Virus record (IMG/VR): IMGVR_UViG_3300023109_000023
Coordinates: 1 to 61,627 of that record
From: a virus
Reading direction: 5' to 3' (one strand)
DNA length: 61,627 nucleotides
This document shows, in pieces, positions 43,764 through 51,662 of the stretch. The notes beneath the pieces are model-generated. The model searched no databases. It had not been told where the DNA came from and worked only from the letters and a program-made list of their open reading frames with translations. The number at the start of each line of letters is the position of its first letter. Within the stretch, counting starts at the first letter, position 1. The translations under genes were made by a program, and so were the position numbers.

Positions 43764-44387
43764 TTAAATTAAATAAGCCGAAAGTATTCTCCCTTGGCAG
43801 CGCATGAATTCTTTCATTTGCTCTTTACTGGTGATTTCCAACTTGTCGCATTTTGCAAATATTGGTTCAGCTTTATTTTTGACATAGTCCAACCCTAACA
43901 TCCCGATGATCTTTCCATCTAAAGTTTTTAAAGGTATATTATACAACGATATCACACCTTTTGAAAGAACGAGATTTTTTAGTGTTTCATCTTTTATTTG
44001 AGAAGTATTACTGTAATAATACTCACCATTATTAATTAATAAATGTATGTAATTATGGTAATTTGAAACTAAATGGTTTTGTGATCTTGTTGCCTCCCTA
44101 CTTGTCCCTGGGGTGCAGGACTCATGCGTACAACTAAATTTCTGTTGGCTTTTTCCAGAAACATAATAGCCACCATTATGGAACTGCAATACATACGCGC
44201 GGTCAGCCCCAGTCTGCTCGAGTATATAATCTAGGCATAATAATATATTTTCGTTAGTCTCTAGGTCGTCTCTTATTGGGTCCTTTTTAGCCTTAGCCCT
44301 TCGGCTAACAAAAAGCTTACCCAGCAGCACACTAGCGATAGTGGCTGAAGCACTTATAACTGCAACAACAATTTCTGTCCAATTCAT
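43764..44387 (-). CDS. Membrane-anchored GAF-domain protein
   Basis: 207 residues. Residues about 5-25 are a transmembrane helix (WTEIVVAVISASATIASVLL) followed by a basic stretch (SRRAKAKK), so the rest should be cytoplasmic. Residues about 45-205 form a GAF-like sensor domain (ILEQTGADRAYVLQFHNGGY, ISLYNIPLKTLDGKIIGMLG). The FHNGG segment seems typical of phage versions of this domain. The ligand is unknown. A late-type motif lies 8 nt upstream. Confidence 0.75.
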   Translation of the reverse strand: MNWTEIVVAVISASATIASVLLGKLFVSRRAKAKKDPIRDDLETNENILLCLDYILEQTGADRAYVLQFHNGGYYVSGKSQQKFSCTHESCTPGTSREATRSQNHLVSNYHNYIHLLINNGEYYYSNTSQIKDETLKNLVLSKGVISLYNIPLKTLDGKIIGMLGLDYVKNKAEPIFAKCDKLEITSKEQMKEFMRCQGRILSAYLI

Positions 44388-44395
44388 ATCTAAAA

Positions 44396-44403
44396 CATTA
44401 CAC
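44396..44403 (-). promoter_or_regulatory. Late-type promoter motif at GAF gene
   Basis: GTGTAATG on the minus strand, with TAATGT as possible -10 box and 7 nt to the ATG. There is no ribosome site, so a leaderless mRNA is likely. Confidence 0.45.
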
Positions 44404-44407
44404 AGAT

Positions 44408-45133
44408 TTAACTTTTGTGTGATTTTAGTTTTTTAATTATGAATTTTAATATTTCACTGCGCATAATATCGTTTTCTGTAAATCTAAAGCAGTATATTCC
44501 TTTTTCTTTACTTTCGTCGTCGTCGAACAGATCAATCATTGGCTTTAAGCCTGATCTTCCGTTGATATCACTTTGCATTAAGTCACCACAAATAAAGAGT
44601 TTTGAATTTTCTCCTAGCCTAGTGACCATGGTTACTAGCTCTTTAAAAGTGAAGTTCTGGGATTCATCCGCAACGACAATTTTATTTAACCAACTAGCTC
44701 CTCTGAGAAAGTTAATTGGCATAGCCTGTATCCTGTTGCTCTTGAGTAATTCTGACTTCAGTGTTGTGTTACTAGGTAAAAGTTCGGCTAACTTATCCTC
44801 GAGGGGAGCCATGTAGGGGTTGAATTTTTCCTCCAAGGTTCCTGGCAGAGCACCCAAACCTTTTTCAGCACTCTCAATTGCGGTTCGCACATAAAACAAA
44901 TCCAAGGCATCGTCTCTTTGCAAATGACGTAGAGCTGACATCACAGCCATGTAGGTCTTCGTAGAACCAGCTGGTCCTAGCACGAAAACTATCTTGGCAT
45001 CATCTCTAAGTGATAGTTCTAGAAATTTTTTCTGCTTTTCGGTTAATTTAAGGCCTTTAATTTTCACTTTAGCCTTAAGTGCGTTATCGTTTAAATTTAA
45101 ATCTTCGGGGTTGGTAGCTTTTTTTCTAGCCAT
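44408..45133 (-). CDS. phoH: PhoH-like ATPase
   Basis: 241 residues. Walker A GPAGSTKT (residues 53-60), the conserved VRTAIESAEKGLGALPGTLE segment, and Walker B IVVADESQNF followed by FICGDLMQSDI are typical of PhoH-family P-loop ATPases. PhoH is very common in marine phages; its biological role is uncertain, possibly linked to RNA metabolism. Transcribed leftward, divergent from 45205. Confidence 0.95.
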   Translation of the reverse strand: MARKKATNPEDLNLNDNALKAKVKIKGLKLTEKQKKFLELSLRDDAKIVFVLGPAGSTKTYMAVMSALRHLQRDDALDLFYVRTAIESAEKGLGALPGTLEEKFNPYMAPLEDKLAELLPSNTTLKSELLKSNRIQAMPINFLRGASWLNKIVVADESQNFTFKELVTMVTRLGENSKLFICGDLMQSDINGRSGLKPMIDLFDDDESKEKGIYCFRFTENDIMRSEILKFIIKKLKSHKS

Positions 45134-45150
45134 ATAAATTTGGTTTAACT

Positions 45151-45160
45151 GTAATTACAC
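45151..45160 (-). promoter_or_regulatory. Late-type motif upstream of phoH
   Basis: GTGTAATTAC on the minus strand, 17 nt before the PhoH start. It forms a divergent pair with the rightward motif at 45170-45184. Confidence 0.4.
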
Positions 45161-45169
45161 TTGAAATTA

Positions 45170-45184
45170 GTGTATTATATATTA
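45170..45184 (+). promoter_or_regulatory. Rightward late-type motif in phoH/45205 divergent region
   Basis: GTGTATTATATATTA on the plus strand, 20 nt before the antitoxin-like gene, directly followed by a dyad. Confidence 0.4.
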
Positions 45185-45201
45185 ATAATAACATTATTAT
45201 T
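45184..45201. promoter_or_regulatory. AT-rich dyad before antitoxin-like gene
   Basis: Inverted repeat AATAATAA-CA-TTATTATT lies just before the ATG at 45205 and just after the rightward -10-like motif. Such operators are usual for autoregulated antitoxin genes, but AT-rich dyads also arise by chance. Confidence 0.35.
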
Positions 45202-45204
45202 GAT

Positions 45205-45411
45205 ATGTCAAGAATTTCTAAATCCGAAATAATGAATCTGCTATGCAAAAACTTCACTGCATACGCATCCACTCAATGGCTAAAAAACCCAAACAAACAC
45301 ATGGATGGGTTAACACCTTCTGAGTGCATGACTAAAGACCAAAATATAAAGAAAGTCTACAATGCACTCAGCAAGGAAATAGCAGAAACGAAAAATAAAA
45401 AATGCAAATAG
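45205..45411 (+). CDS. Orphan MbcA/ParS/Xre-type antitoxin-like protein
   Basis: 68 residues. The segment STQWLKNPNKHMDGLTPSEC with following NIKKVYNALSKEI matches the C-terminal toxin-binding domain of MbcA/ParS/Xre antitoxins (W-L-x2-P-N...L-x-G-x-T-P). There is no partner toxin next to it: the following gene is structural. It overlaps that gene's start by 10 nt. An anti-toxin-antitoxin defence role is possible. Confidence 0.55.
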   Translation: MSRISKSEIMNLLCKNFTAYASTQWLKNPNKHMDGLTPSECMTKDQNIKKVYNALSKEIAETKNKKCK

Positions 45412-46550
45412 AATATTTATCAGATGAAGAGGTTGTCTCTTGGGGGACTGTGTTTGAGTACGATACACGCGATTGGTTATTTAATAATAGCAATATAGAA
45501 AACTACGTACAGTACCCCTCAGCTCAAATTATGACAGCCCAAGGTGACCCGCCCTGGAAGGGAGCTACGGCATTAATACTTGATATTGATGTAGCGGACG
45601 AATCCCCTTATACGGCCTCCAATGTTAAGGTCAAACTAAGAAAGCAGGCTACAGGAGGAGGTATACTTATTCCTGGTGGCGGAACAGTAATGAATGAAGA
45701 AATTACTGCGGTAAACCTTAGAGGTTTTGAGTCTTCTCCTAGTTGTAAGCAGGTTCAGGTCATTGTACCTCTTTCCGCACTTGGAACCTTTGAGTATGCA
45801 TACGAAGTAGAAGGAGAACTTCCTCTTCTAAGACATATCAAGGTTATAGGGAAAATTTCTGAATTTGATTTGTCCTCACTTAATAGTGGTACAAAAATAA
45901 GTGACCTTAGTTATGTGGAGGGTAGAGATGATGACCTTTTTGTTATCTCTAGATGCTCTGACACGGAAGGTGAAAGAAAATTTATTACAGATGAGAGATC
46001 TGGATCTAGAATCCCAGATTTTTCAGAAGATAGTAGGAAGTGGGTATCAACACACGCTGTCTCAATGTACCACCTAAGGCAGGGTTTAGGACTAGGAGCC
46101 TATGCAGTCATAGAGAAAGGCGGTGGGGGTGATAGTGTATTCGTTAATTGTTTCATGGTCAACCAAGGTGGTTCAGACACATATACTATCAAAACCCTAA
46201 ATGGACTTTTCCCTAATAAACAGTGTGTTGTATTAACATCCTCCACCATGAGTAAAAAAGCTGGTAACCCAAGTATGGGAGATTTAGATGGAGGATACCT
46301 CGCCGTGGGCAAAGTATCATTTCCAAGTGCAGCTGGATCTCCTGCAACTTTACCTAGTCAAAAAATGAATGAAAGTTATGATGCTCAAGTTGATGTGACT
46401 CAATGTCAGCCAAATATGAGGAAGGTTTGGGTAAGTACTGGTGGTGACGACAGAAAAGATTATGGCAAGGAAGAAGTTTGGGCCCCTGTAGACGGTAACC
46501 CACTTACATACCAACCTGGGTATATGTATATAGCATTTATAGGAAGATAA
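45402..46550 (+). CDS. Virion structural protein (rightward island)
   Basis: 382 residues, MQIEYLSDEEVVSWGTVFEY to YMYIAFIGR. Rich in Gly, Val and Ser with many beta segments (QVQVIVPLSALGTFEYAYEV). It overlaps the antitoxin-like gene. The context with a possible fibre chaperone and an oxygenase-like protein suggests a tail-surface or fibre protein, but no homologue was recognised. Confidence 0.5.
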   Translation: MQIEYLSDEEVVSWGTVFEYDTRDWLFNNSNIENYVQYPSAQIMTAQGDPPWKGATALILDIDVADESPYTASNVKVKLRKQATGGGILIPGGGTVMNEEITAVNLRGFESSPSCKQVQVIVPLSALGTFEYAYEVEGELPLLRHIKVIGKISEFDLSSLNSGTKISDLSYVEGRDDDLFVISRCSDTEGERKFITDERSGSRIPDFSEDSRKWVSTHAVSMYHLRQGLGLGAYAVIEKGGGGDSVFVNCFMVNQGGSDTYTIKTLNGLFPNKQCVVLTSSTMSKKAGNPSMGDLDGGYLAVGKVSFPSAAGSPATLPSQKMNESYDAQVDVTQCQPNMRKVWVSTGGDDRKDYGKEEVWAPVDGNPLTYQPGYMYIAFIGR

Positions 46551-46552
46551 TC

Positions 46553-46999
46553 ATGGCTACTCGAATATTTATAAAACCAGAACCAAACAAAAACTTTTCA
46601 ACTTTAGAGTTTGATGATTTAGATAACCAAGTTATGCTCAATTACGCAGCAACTAATGGTTATGTAGAGTTTCAAAAACCCCTTACCCTTGAAGACCCTG
46701 AGGGATGGTTTACTGCTGCATACGAATACGACCCAGAAGCTAAAAAAGTTACCATCAACCTAGATAAGGCTAAAAATGGTTACATGGGATTCTTAAAAGA
46801 AGCAAGGAGCGACAAACTGAAGGAGCTAGATGCCCTACAACTCCGCTACTTGGTCCAAAAAAATGAAAAAAAGGTAGAAGAAATTGAAGAAATAAAAATC
46901 GCACTCAGAGACATGCCTGAAACTATCCCTATGGATAAAATCAAAAATGTATTTGAGTTGGCTCACTTATTTCCTCCGATTTTACTACCTGATGAATAG
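46553..46999 (+). CDS. Tail fibre assembly-like protein
   Basis: 148 residues. An N-terminal beta domain (FQKPLTLEDPEGWFTAAYEY) and a C-terminal helical part with LKELDALQLRYLVQKNEKKV and IALRDMPETIPMDKI resemble tail fibre assembly chaperones, whose C-termini carry an Arg/Asp-rich helix ending in a D/E-M-P motif. Two bases separate it from the upstream gene. Medium certainty. Confidence 0.45.
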   Translation: MATRIFIKPEPNKNFSTLEFDDLDNQVMLNYAATNGYVEFQKPLTLEDPEGWFTAAYEYDPEAKKVTINLDKAKNGYMGFLKEARSDKLKELDALQLRYLVQKNEKKVEEIEEIKIALRDMPETIPMDKIKNVFELAHLFPPILLPDE

Positions 47000-47531
47000 A
47001 TTTACTCCTGAAGGAGATCTGCTTAAGGCTGTAAATGTCTTAAGTGAAAAATATGGAGAACTGCCCCCCGAAACTTACGAGGGTGGTGATGCTAAAAAAT
47101 ATATATCTGAAGAATATTATAATATTCATAAATCATCAGATATTCCCGAAGCCGAAATGAGTGTCCTTCGGAACTTGTATCTAAAGCCAAAAGAAAAATA
47201 TGATATGATCAGAGGGTTAGCGAAAGTATATAACTCTGCGTCTATAATTCAAAGCGGAGATTTCTATTACCCAGCAAAAGGGTATATGGGATGGCATACT
47301 AACTCAAACACCCCTGGTAGGAGGGTATATGTAACTTACTCCGCAAAGGCTGGAGAGAATAGTTTTTTATACATAAAAGACGGTAAAATCGTAAAAGACT
47401 ACGATGACGCAGGTTGGACTGCTAGAGAATTTATTGTAGGAGACCAGCCTAATAATTTATTCTGGCATGCAGTTGATGCTGTTATCCCAAGAATATCTAT
47501 GGGCTTTAGAGTCTTCGATAATCTTGCGTGA
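46992..47531 (+). CDS. 2-oxoglutarate/Fe(II) oxygenase-like protein
   Basis: 179 residues from ATG 46992, whose first codons overlap the preceding stop; an earlier ATG at 46947 lies in the previous gene. The C-terminal part carries GYMGWHTNSN, RRVYVTYSA, FWHAVDAV and RISMGFRVF: a double-stranded beta helix pattern with the first His, a distal His and the Arg for 2OG. The usual Asp after the first His is Asn (H-T-N). Proteins with this motif are widespread in marine phages; the substrate is unknown. It converges with the leftward gene 47532. Confidence 0.65.
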   Translation: MNRFTPEGDLLKAVNVLSEKYGELPPETYEGGDAKKYISEEYYNIHKSSDIPEAEMSVLRNLYLKPKEKYDMIRGLAKVYNSASIIQSGDFYYPAKGYMGWHTNSNTPGRRVYVTYSAKAGENSFLYIKDGKIVKDYDDAGWTAREFIVGDQPNNLFWHAVDAVIPRISMGFRVFDNLA

Positions 47532-47753
47532 TTATGTCACCTTATTGGTGAGGTCTGCAATCTTATAAATTGAACTTGTTTCGTCGGTACTTGTTTCAGT
47601 AGCTATATACATAGCGGGACTCGCTCCTGTGACAAGAAATATTTCTCCTGCTACAGCATTGCCAGTGGCGTTTAGTATATCCCCTCCAGTACAAACCTTT
47701 ATTCTGAAACTATGATTGTCCAAATATTGTCCGCTGTATCCTATATCACTCAT
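47532..47753 (-). CDS. Small virion protein of unknown function
   Basis: 73 residues (MSDIGYSGQYLDNHSFRIKV, ATGNAVAGEIFLVTGASPAM), with an AGGAGAAT ribosome site. A short beta-rich protein without a recognised domain, next to a fibre gene; possibly a fibre or capsid accessory subunit. Confidence 0.5.
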   Translation of the reverse strand: MSDIGYSGQYLDNHSFRIKVCTGGDILNATGNAVAGEIFLVTGASPAMYIATETSTDETSSIYKIADLTNKVT

Positions 47754-47827
47754 TATATAGATTCTCCTGTGTTGATTGTAAGTATTACTTGTTCCATATT
47801 AATTAGTTTTGTTTAGTTCTAGTAGTT

Positions 47828-49519
47828 TTACCCTATTAGTATTGACACCCCTGCACCATTAGCCAGCCCATTTCCGAATGCTCTGAAATTTTGTCCAGCT
47901 GGTACATTTAATGTAGTCCCAACAGCACCACCATTTAGACCTGTTGCTCCACCACTATTTATTGTTATCGCTCCTCCAGTGCAATTTAAAAATGTAGCAT
48001 GCCAGCCTTGTCCATAGCTACCATTAAATCCTACAGATGTTACTCCAGCATCTAAGCGTATGACTTGAGCTAGCATAGATCCTGACGCTGTAAAATCACT
48101 ATTCTGTACTGCGAAATCAGGCCTCTTTGAAAAAAGTGGCTGCAGGATGCCTTTTTGCTTAAAAAAGAATGTACCATTACCCAAATCGAATAAAGCTTGC
48201 CCGTCATCGACAAAATCACCTATACTAGTGCCTACTACATTCGTCCAGCTTTGAGTTGTAGAATCGTATTGAAATGTCTGATTTGTTTCAATATCAAAAA
48301 CAAGATCATTAGTTGCTGCGTCAGCAAATGCAGCTCCTTGCTGGGCAATAAATAATTCTTTCCAAGAACATGCAGCCTGAGATCTTGCAATAAGGCCCCA
48401 TCTAGTTGGTTGCTGGAATGCGGCCATCGTGGTTGCTGGAATTGGATTTAATCTTGTTGCAATATTTAAATTTGACGTAAGAGTATTAGCTGCCTGTGTT
48501 AAGTCAATCGATAAATATCCAGTCCATGCAGCATCATCATCAGGAGGAATGGTTGCCACATTAGTAGCTATCCAGACTTCCACTTGAGTAGCTGATCTTG
48601 AAATTTTCAATGCATCTCCGTTTGGATAAATACTACCCCAAGTACGTTCGTTGTTTGCACCAGTAGTTAAGGAAGCTTCAGATTCAGCAAGCCAACTTTC
48701 ATCGCTTTTTGAAAAATTATAACAAATACCATAACGGTATGCTGCCCCGTCGTTGTGGGTGGCTTTTGCGTTCGACCTAATAACTGAGAGTGATCTATCA
48801 GTTCCTGCGAGTCCATTCACCCAGTTTCCAGCCCCATCTTGGGTAGCGCCAGTATCCAGGGCTATAACAAATCCAATAGCATCATTTTCACCGTTACTTC
48901 TTAACATTACTCTTGCTTCGTAACCAGTGTAAGACTGTTGGCTAGCAAAACCCGTAGCGAATTGAGTATTCTGGTCCTGGAAAAGGTCTCCATTAGCATC
49001 TATAACCCAGGCATCCTCGCCAGTTGAAGTCGTGTCGAAGTGGTCATCTGTGTCTTTATGACTAAATCTATAAAAGCCGTCTAAGATATCTTGGTTCGAA
49101 ATGTAAATTGCACTCTGGTTGAATATAACTTCAGGAGAACCTCTCCCAGCTAAAGCTTTTTTGAGAAAAGGCTTGTTGACAACATTAGTGCCAGCTGTAC
49201 CCTCGTAAATCAAATGCTCTCCAGCATCTGTATTTGTAGGGATAGCAAACACTGGTTGACCGCCAATCAGGGGAGGATTATTCGTTGTGTATGTAACTGG
49301 GCCAGCTCCAGCCGCATTATTAATTACATTTATTGTGGCACCAAGTTGTGTCTGAACAGCTGGATCCGTAAGAGCTTCTTTTACAACTTCACCTACGGTT
49401 GCAGATAGTGTTTGGTTCGCACCGCCCGTACTTCTTGCTACAGGAAGTAAATCCCCTGGAAGTATTGTTATACCTGCTCCTGCCGCAGCGGTAAGTTGTC
49501 TTATAGTCTTAAATGACAT
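47828..49519 (-). CDS. Tail fibre with lectin-like domain and shared N-terminal anchor
   Basis: 563 residues. The N-terminal anchor (FKTIRQLTAAAGAGITILPG, DLLPVARSTGGANQTLSA) is common to three other fibres. Residues about 130-400 look like a concanavalin A/L-type lectin sandwich (DGFYRFSHKDTDDHFDTTST, YEARVMLRSNGENDAIGFVI). The C-terminus is Gly-rich (ITINSGGATGLNGGAVGTTL). A receptor-binding or host-glycan-binding fibre is likely. Confidence 0.65.
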   Translation of the reverse strand: MSFKTIRQLTAAAGAGITILPGDLLPVARSTGGANQTLSATVGEVVKEALTDPAVQTQLGATINVINNAAGAGPVTYTTNNPPLIGGQPVFAIPTNTDAGEHLIYEGTAGTNVVNKPFLKKALAGRGSPEVIFNQSAIYISNQDILDGFYRFSHKDTDDHFDTTSTGEDAWVIDANGDLFQDQNTQFATGFASQQSYTGYEARVMLRSNGENDAIGFVIALDTGATQDGAGNWVNGLAGTDRSLSVIRSNAKATHNDGAAYRYGICYNFSKSDESWLAESEASLTTGANNERTWGSIYPNGDALKISRSATQVEVWIATNVATIPPDDDAAWTGYLSIDLTQAANTLTSNLNIATRLNPIPATTMAAFQQPTRWGLIARSQAACSWKELFIAQQGAAFADAATNDLVFDIETNQTFQYDSTTQSWTNVVGTSIGDFVDDGQALFDLGNGTFFFKQKGILQPLFSKRPDFAVQNSDFTASGSMLAQVIRLDAGVTSVGFNGSYGQGWHATFLNCTGGAITINSGGATGLNGGAVGTTLNVPAGQNFRAFGNGLANGAGVSILIG

Positions 49520-49536
49520 TATTTAAAAATTCGGGG

Positions 49537-50538
49537 CTATTTAGTTTTTTTCTTCTTATATCCAGATTCTGCTGGAGTAAGAGTATAACCCATTTTTTTG
49601 TATTTCAAGTGTTCCTCTTGGCTTTTAGCTTTGTAGGCTTTTCCAGTTTTGGGATCATACATGTCATGAGGCTTGAAAGCTTTAGATTTTTCGTCCATCT
49701 CGTCATGGTCGCCACAATCACTTGCTTTACCCTTTTTTTCTAAAATCTTTTTTTGTATAGCGGGAGGTAAACTTTTTTGCTCTTTTGTTAGGCTATCTTT
49801 TTTTTCGTCGCTCTTTTTGTCTTCAGCTTTAGATTTTTTATCATCACTGGATTTTTGAGCTTTCTTTAAAGCCTTAGGGTCTGGGTAATCTTTGTCGCCT
49901 GGTTTTGCAGGTTTGTAGTTTTTACCTTCACGTTTCTTTTTGTCACGGATATTCTCCCATAAGCCTTTTTTAGCATCAGACTCTTTTTCTTCTTTTTTGG
50001 AATCTTTAGAATCTTTTGAGTCCTTAGAATCCTTTGAATCTTTTTTGTCTTTTGAACCACCCTTTTTGCTTTTTTCAATTTTTTCTTGAATAGCTGGAGG
50101 TAATTTTTTTTGCTTTTCTGAAAGTTCTGCAGCGGTCTCATCTAAAAAGTCCGCCATCTCATCTTCTAATTCAGCTTCTCCTTTAGTCACACTTTTTACA
50201 CTTTTCTTACTCCACATCTTGCAACTCCAGTATTTAGCCTTAGTCTTAGGCCCAGGATTATCGCAACCATGACGAGCACGAAAACTTCGGCGGCGTGCAG
50301 GATCATCACGTTTGATTTCCATGTTGGGGTCACCAAAGTTTACTTTTACTACATTACCCTTCTCGTTTTTCACATATACTGAAAACTTCTTTGGCCCACC
50401 TGAAGTCCTGAAAGGTTTGTTTAGTTTTTTTCCTTTTTTTTCTTCTTTTGCCCAGGATTCTTCGTTAATTTCTTCTTCATTACCCTCGCTTGCGAGCAAT
50501 TGAAGTCTAATTTGTTCTGTGAAATCTAGTTCTTCCAT
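49537..50538 (-). CDS. Lysine-rich virion-associated protein with conserved Cys domain
   Basis: 333 residues. Residues about 35-110 form a conserved phage domain (KKFSVYVKNEKGNVVKVNFG, DPNMEIKRDDPARRRSFRAR, HGCDNPGPKTKAKYWSCKMW) that I recall being attached to head-maturation proteins in other phages. The rest is disordered with KDS repeats (KDSKDSKDSKDSKDSKK) and two copies of a LSEKQKKLPPAIQEKI-like element (residues ~140, ~255). No protease catalytic residues are visible. Confidence 0.6.
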   Translation of the reverse strand: MEELDFTEQIRLQLLASEGNEEEINEESWAKEEKKGKKLNKPFRTSGGPKKFSVYVKNEKGNVVKVNFGDPNMEIKRDDPARRRSFRARHGCDNPGPKTKAKYWSCKMWSKKSVKSVTKGEAELEDEMADFLDETAAELSEKQKKLPPAIQEKIEKSKKGGSKDKKDSKDSKDSKDSKDSKKEEKESDAKKGLWENIRDKKKREGKNYKPAKPGDKDYPDPKALKKAQKSSDDKKSKAEDKKSDEKKDSLTKEQKSLPPAIQKKILEKKGKASDCGDHDEMDEKSKAFKPHDMYDPKTGKAYKAKSQEEHLKYKKMGYTLTPAESGYKKKKTK

Positions 50539-50558
50539 TTTTTTTTAATTTGGTGATT

Positions 50559-50572
50559 TATTAATATTACAC
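50559..50572 (-). promoter_or_regulatory. Late-type motif upstream of the lysine-rich protein gene
   Basis: GTGTAATATTAATA on the minus strand, 20 nt upstream of the ATG; no ribosome site in the poly-A leader. Confidence 0.4.
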
Positions 50573-50715
50573 TTATTATAAACTTTATACTAGTTATTTT
50601 TCTAGTTTTATTTTATAGCTTCCAAATTTTTTTCGATTTAGCTTTTATTTAAAAGTATACTTTGTTATTTTGAGAATGAGAAATACCACCCCCCGCCACT
50701 ATTTGAAAAGTCCTA

Positions 50716-50770
50716 TTAGTAATTTATTCAAAAAAGTGGGTGGGTACCTAGTAATAATTAATTCAAAAAA
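50716..50770. repeat. Imperfect direct repeat in late/early junction
   Basis: Two copies of TAGTAAT(AA)TTA-ATTCAAAAAA-like sequence separated by GTGGGTGGGTACC. They lie between the divergent promoters and could be a binding site. Confidence 0.5.
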
Positions 50771-50784
50771 AAATTCCAATTAGC

Positions 50785-50813
50785 TTGACTCGACCCCCCT
50801 CTTTTGCTACCTT
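50785..50813 (+). promoter_or_regulatory. Leaderless promoter of 50820 gene
   Basis: TTGACT, 17-bp spacer, TACCTT, then 6 nt to the ATG. TG lies two bases before the -10 box (extended type). Confidence 0.85.
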
Positions 50814-50819
50814 ATATAT

Positions 50820-51038
50820 ATGACAGTTAAAGATATTAAATTCGAAATTCAATCACTAAAGAGCCGACTTGATGCGCACCATGTTGACCAAGAAACCCGT
50901 CGTTGGGTTCGTGCAGAAGGCAAAGACAAAGACTCGATCTTGTCAAGCATTGACGAACTAACAAAGATGTTACCACGTGCGAGCCATGATGACGACGTGC
51001 GCCGTCACGGTTGGAAAAGTGTTGAAAGAAATGCCTAA
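50820..51038 (+). CDS. Small early protein, unknown
   Basis: 72 residues (MTVKDIKFEIQSLKSRLDAH at the start), helical and highly charged, no domain recognised. First gene of the rightward early cluster; its ATG follows a -10 box by only 6 nt, so it is probably translated from a leaderless mRNA. Confidence 0.6.
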   Translation: MTVKDIKFEIQSLKSRLDAHHVDQETRRWVRAEGKDKDSILSSIDELTKMLPRASHDDDVRRHGWKSVERNA

Positions 51039-51042
51039 AAGC

Positions 51043-51071
51043 TTGACTTGGTCACCTTAAAACGTTAAATT
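51043..51071 (+). promoter_or_regulatory. Leaderless promoter of 51080 gene
   Basis: TTGACT, 17-bp spacer, TAAATT, then 8 nt to the ATG at 51080. Confidence 0.8.
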
Positions 51072-51079
51072 ACTTATAT

Positions 51080-51271
51080 ATGAAAATAAAAAACGGATCT
51101 ATCTACCACAGTAAATCAAATAACAAAGCCGTTCGTGTAGTGCGAGCAAATCAAGAGCAATCAATTGCTTATGTAAAACACCACAAACAAACCCAAATCG
51201 AAACAGAGGTTTTTTTCTCTGATTTGATGCCTGCTACTCCTATGCAAGTCAAACTTTACTTAACTAGATAG
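51080..51271 (+). CDS. Small early protein, unknown
   Basis: 63 residues (MKIKNGSIYHSKSNNKAVRV), basic, predicted beta barrel-like start as in small nucleic-acid-binding or KOW-like proteins, but not recognised. Own leaderless promoter; the next two genes follow within a few bases and probably share the transcript. Confidence 0.55.
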   Translation: MKIKNGSIYHSKSNNKAVRVVRANQEQSIAYVKHHKQTQIETEVFFSDLMPATPMQVKLYLTR

Positions 51272-51273
51272 TC

Positions 51274-51336
51274 ATGTTAATAGCAGAATTTATCTTGGGC
51301 ATAGTGGTAACATTAATTTTAATATCAAAAGGATAA
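51274..51336 (+). CDS. Hydrophobic single-helix microprotein
   Basis: 20 residues, MLIAEFILGIVVTLILISKG: one transmembrane helix followed by a Lys. It starts 2 nt after the preceding stop, and its last codons (AAAGGATAA) supply the ribosome site of the next gene. Very short, so the evidence is composition and tight packing. Confidence 0.45.
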   Translation: MLIAEFILGIVVTLILISKG

Positions 51337-51340
51337 CAAA

Positions 51341-51649
51341 ATGAGAAAAGTAACAGAACAAATAAAACAAGCCTTTAATAAAGGCGTATCTTTAAAAGTC
51401 GGCAACACCAAGACAGACGGTCAGACCGTTTGGCTACATGGTAACGCCATTGTTAAGCGTGATCCTGACGGCTTGGTCAGGTGGTCGCTTGCAGGATGGA
51501 ATACCCCCACCACACGCGAACGCGTTAACGGTATAGCCAACGCGGGGGTTTGTCAATTCAAATTCGAGCCTGTCTTAAATGGTCAAGAGATTGACTCATC
51601 CGATTGGTTTGCCTCTAATACTGCATTGCCCGATCCTCTCATTTTCTAA
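51341..51649 (+). CDS. Conserved phage early protein with TTRERVNG motif
   Basis: 102 residues. The segments TVWLHGNAIVKRDPDG, LVRWSLAGWNTPTTRERVNG resemble a small family of phage early proteins in which a hydrophobic strand plus LHGN and a TTRxRLN motif recur; function unknown. Translated from an AAGGA site, probably on the transcript from 51080. Followed by 67-bp element 1. Confidence 0.6.
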   Translation: MRKVTEQIKQAFNKGVSLKVGNTKTDGQTVWLHGNAIVKRDPDGLVRWSLAGWNTPTTRERVNGIANAGVCQFKFEPVLNGQEIDSSDWFASNTALPDPLIF

Positions 51650-51662
51650 CAAAAGCCTTACG

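Larger units (their letters stand above)
50539..50819. other. 281-bp gene-free junction between late and early modules
   Basis: AT-rich divergent region. It contains the late-type motif for the leftward gene at 50559-50572, the early leaderless promoter at 50785-50813, a CACCCCCCGCC-like G/C patch near 50691, and an imperfect direct repeat (TAGTAATTTATTCAAAAAA near 50716 and a similar copy near 50750). It could hold a switch region or origin; nothing more is certain. Confidence 0.6.
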
